From JBLRWS01 sp047921075 (GTDB lineage: Bacteria > Bacteroidota > Rhodothermia > Balneolales > Balneolaceae), in NCBI GenBank assembly GCA_047921075.1, contig JBLRWS010000003.1, positions 1-64,000 of the forward strand: a stretch of DNA of 64,000 bases. Reading direction: 5' to 3'. The position numbers and the translations under genes were made by a program. Shown in pieces: positions 62,052 through 64,000 of the stretch. The notes below the pieces were generated by a model. That model made no database searches. It was given only the letters and a program-made list of their open reading frames with translations, and was not told where the DNA came from. Positions within the stretch are counted from its first letter, which is position 1. Each line of letters opens with the position of its first letter.

Positions 62052-63257
62052 TTATCCCCGGTTCTTCATCAGCACGGCACTGATTACCTCTTCATCACGT
62101 GCCCGGATTCGCTGCATGGCTTCATCCGACGGCTTTGCATCGAGCTGAATGGTGCAGCAGGCGGTCATTTTTTTCTGGAAAATAACGTTTTCGAGTTCCT
62201 GAGCATTAATATCTGCCTGTTTTAACTCGTTCATCACGTTAGCAATGACACCGGGTTTATCAAGATGCCGAACAATCAGCTGCCACGGTGCCTCGGTCTG
62301 CTCGGAGCGGTTCAGCCAGTTGCGTACCTTTCCGGTCTGCAGATAGCCCCGTATGATGTCCACGGCATCCGTTGCGACGGCATCCTGTGCCTGGCGAGTG
62401 CTGGCCCCGATGTGGTGTGTTACCACCACTCCTTTCACCTCCTGAAACCGACTTTTCACCTCTCCCTGTTTGTATTCCGGTTCCTCCGAAAACACATCCA
62501 GCCCGGCCCGCAGGCGTCCGGAGGAAACGTCCTTGTAAAGGGCATCTTCATCAATAACGCCATCCCGCGCTGTGTTGATAACCATTGCCCCGTCCTTCAG
62601 GTAGGAGAGTACGTCTTTGCTGATGATACCCCGTGTGTCGCTGTTCAGTGCGAGGTGTACGGTAAGGATGTCGCACGCGGAGGCCACCTGCTTCACGCTT
62701 TTGGCGTACGTTACGCCGAGCTCATCGGCCTGTTGGTGCGTTAGTGAACGCGACCACGCTATAACCGGCATCCCAAACGCTTTGGCGCGGCGAATGACCT
62801 CAAGGCCGATTTGCCCGACGCCAACCACCCCAATTACTTTGCCAAAAAGCCCATCGGCCTTGCTGTAGGCTCCCTTGTTCCATTTACCGGCACGGAAATC
62901 GGCTACATTTTCGGCGATGTGGCGGTCGAGGGCCAGAATCAGGCCAAAGGTGAGCTCCGCCACGGCAATAGAATTTTGCCCGGGACAATTGGCCACATAA
63001 ATACCAAACTCACTTGCCGCATCCATATCGATGGTGTTGACCCCGGCTCCGGCGCGCACAATGAGCATGAGCTGCGGGCTCTTTTTAATGCACTCCCGGC
63101 TGATCTCTGTTGATCGGACAATCAGGGCGTCGGTTTCGGGAAGTCCCTTTTCGAGGTCGGAGGAGGTAAGCTCCGGTCGGTTTGAGACCTCGACACCCAG
63201 TTTATTCAGTTCGTTGATGGCAGAATCGGGCAGTTTATCGGCAATGGTTACGTGCAT
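62052..63257 (-). CDS. serA: D-3-phosphoglycerate dehydrogenase
   Basis: First enzyme of serine synthesis, oxidising 3-phosphoglycerate with NAD. The 401-residue protein has the substrate domain (RSTEISRECI; GAGVNTIDMDAASEFGI), the NAD-binding motif GVVGVGQIG, catalytic arginine (NTARDGVIDEDAL), glutamate (SEEPE) and histidine (THHIGASTRQAQ), and a C-terminal ACT domain (about 325-400; VRHLDKPGVIANVMNEL) that could sense serine. No serC or serB is adjacent. Confidence 0.94.
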   Translation of the reverse strand: MHVTIADKLPDSAINELNKLGVEVSNRPELTSSDLEKGLPETDALIVRSTEISRECIKKSPQLMLIVRAGAGVNTIDMDAASEFGIYVANCPGQNSIAVAELTFGLILALDRHIAENVADFRAGKWNKGAYSKADGLFGKVIGVVGVGQIGLEVIRRAKAFGMPVIAWSRSLTHQQADELGVTYAKSVKQVASACDILTVHLALNSDTRGIISKDVLSYLKDGAMVINTARDGVIDEDALYKDVSSGRLRAGLDVFSEEPEYKQGEVKSRFQEVKGVVVTHHIGASTRQAQDAVATDAVDIIRGYLQTGKVRNWLNRSEQTEAPWQLIVRHLDKPGVIANVMNELKQADINAQELENVIFQKKMTACCTIQLDAKPSDEAMQRIRARDEEVISAVLMKNRG

Positions 63258-63416
63258 GGTAATGAATCGTCTTTTTTTTAATTGGCAGAGAACGTAAATA
63301 TAGCAGATACGGCGGACATGTAGTAGCGCTGAAAACGGGTTAGAAAAGCGTTACATGTAGATGTTTTACACAAAGAGGCTTGCTCGGTTACAGCAGGTGG
63401 ATGAGCAACAGGCTGC

Positions 63417-64000
63417 CTACAACACATTAATGTCCTGCAACTGTCCGTCTTTTACCTGCACTGTGCGATGGGGAAATTTCCGTACCATGTCGTAGTCGTG
63501 AGTAACCATCAGTACCGCCATGCCCCGGTTGTTGATGGTCTGCAGCAGCTCCATGATGGAGGCACTTGCGGCGGGGTCGAGGTTACCCGTCGGTTCATCA
63601 GCCAGTAAAATTTTCGGCTCGTTGGCCAGGGCGCGTGCAATAACTACCCGCTGTTGTTCGCCACCGGAGAGATCGGCAGGCATCGCTTTTCGTTTGTGGC
63701 TTAGGCCAACCAGGCCAAGCACTTCCAGCACACGCTGCTTGATGTAGCGATTCTTCTGTGAGGTAACCCGCAGGGCAAACGCCACGTTTTCATATACATC
63801 CCGATCGGGGAGAAGCTGAAAATCCTGAAAGACGATACCGAGCCGCCTGCGCAGGTAGGGTATTTTTTTTTCGGGAAGGGACGATACCTCGTAATCGGCT
63901 ACCCTAATGACGCCGTGGTCGGGTAAAATATCGCGATATAACAGTTTTAGAAACGAGCTTTTGCCCGCACCCGTTGCCCCGATCACGTAACAAAACTCCC
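63417..64000 (-). CDS. ftsE: FtsE-like ABC ATPase (5' end cut by the window edge)
   Basis: At least 194 residues of an ABC ATPase; the reading frame runs past the right edge, so the start is missing. Visible are the Walker A segment VIGATGAGKSSFLKLLY, Q loop VFQDFQLLP, signature LSGGEQQR, Walker B ILLADEPTGNLD and H loop VTHDYDMV. The combination matches FtsE, which with FtsX regulates cell-wall hydrolysis at division. A LolD-type ATPase is a weaker alternative. The FLKLLYRDI segment after Walker A favours FtsE. Confidence 0.85.
   Translation of the reverse strand, partial: EFCYVIGATGAGKSSFLKLLYRDILPDHGVIRVADYEVSSLPEKKIPYLRRRLGIVFQDFQLLPDRDVYENVAFALRVTSQKNRYIKQRVLEVLGLVGLSHKRKAMPADLSGGEQQRVVIARALANEPKILLADEPTGNLDPAASASIMELLQTINNRGMAVLMVTHDYDMVRKFPHRTVQVKDGQLQDINVL

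Noticed and set aside
1..64000. CRISPR arrays, insertion sequences, prophage or integrative elements
   Set aside because: No spaced direct repeats, transposase or integrase genes, or tRNA attachment duplications were seen; the transposase-like HTH at 40438-40947 is part of a membrane protein.

Overview
The window looks like a contiguous piece of chromosome from an aerobic Gram-negative bacterium near Bacteroidota/Rhodothermota, most likely a Balneolales/Rhodothermales-type organism. This placement is an inference from gene content. The clues are an alternative complex III operon fused to an A2-type caa3 oxidase (the Rhodothermus arrangement), a bacillithiol-associated YtxJ protein, a CarboxypepD_reg surface protein, a DUF4175 protein, HisN-type histidinol phosphatase, apolipoprotein N-acyltransferase and an outer-membrane porin. 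GC is near 50 %, genes are tightly packed with many ATGA-type overlaps, and ribosome binding sites are mostly weak. I see no phage, insertion sequence, CRISPR array, complete rRNA or tRNA gene.

Layout. 1-290: no confident gene; a strong Shine-Dalgarno-like string with a 20-codon ORF. 291-7192: lnt-rsmI (minus), a VOC protein, grpE-dnaJ (plus, behind a consensus sigma-54 promoter) and tex (minus). 7265-19299: hisN, an M1-peptidase-like protein without its catalytic motifs, an orphan anti-sigma-like protein, icd, a serine hydrolase, an AlgE-like porin, a small basic membrane protein, mutL and a queuosine-tRNA mannosyltransferase homologue. 19436-22997: a compact ba3-type oxidase operon (subunits IIa, II, I, SCO, blue-copper lipoprotein). 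23079-35741: dnaB, a YbaK deacylase, a four-PAS histidine kinase, rnd-udg, a second serine hydrolase, a DUF4175 protein and a metallo-beta-lactamase-fold hydrolase, all on the minus strand. 35911-48971: one 13-kb minus-strand respiratory operon, actABCDEF, a helix-turn-helix membrane protein, SCO, ctaCDEF, closed by a terminator. 49423-64000: DUF420 protein, UPF0173 hydrolase, yciO-pfkA-ytxJ, a PH-domain protein with mtnA, msrB, an ABC-2 exporter pair, glgA-glgC with a CarboxypepD_reg protein, serA, and a truncated ftsE at the right edge.

How the genes work together. Electrons from menaquinol can enter ActABCDEF and pass to the caa3 oxidase made from the same transcript. ActE carries a second cytochrome c domain that is closely related to the cytochrome domain of CtaC, which suggests a hard-wired link between the two complexes. 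The separate ba3 operon brings its own copper chaperone and a membrane-anchored blue copper protein, so it probably serves low-oxygen respiration. The rest is central metabolism (icd, pfkA, serA, glgA/C, mtnA), protein quality control (grpE-dnaJ, msrB, lnt) and genome upkeep (mutL, udg, rnd, dnaB).

The points most worth a second look are the sigma-54 promoter of grpE-dnaJ, the duplicated cytochrome c domain in ActE, the membrane-anchored helix-turn-helix protein inside the respiratory operon, the family-4 uracil-DNA glycosylase that has lost iron-sulfur ligands, the MutL without its endonuclease motifs, and the bacterial QTMAN homologue. No single wholly new system stands out. The interest lies in these modified versions of known parts.
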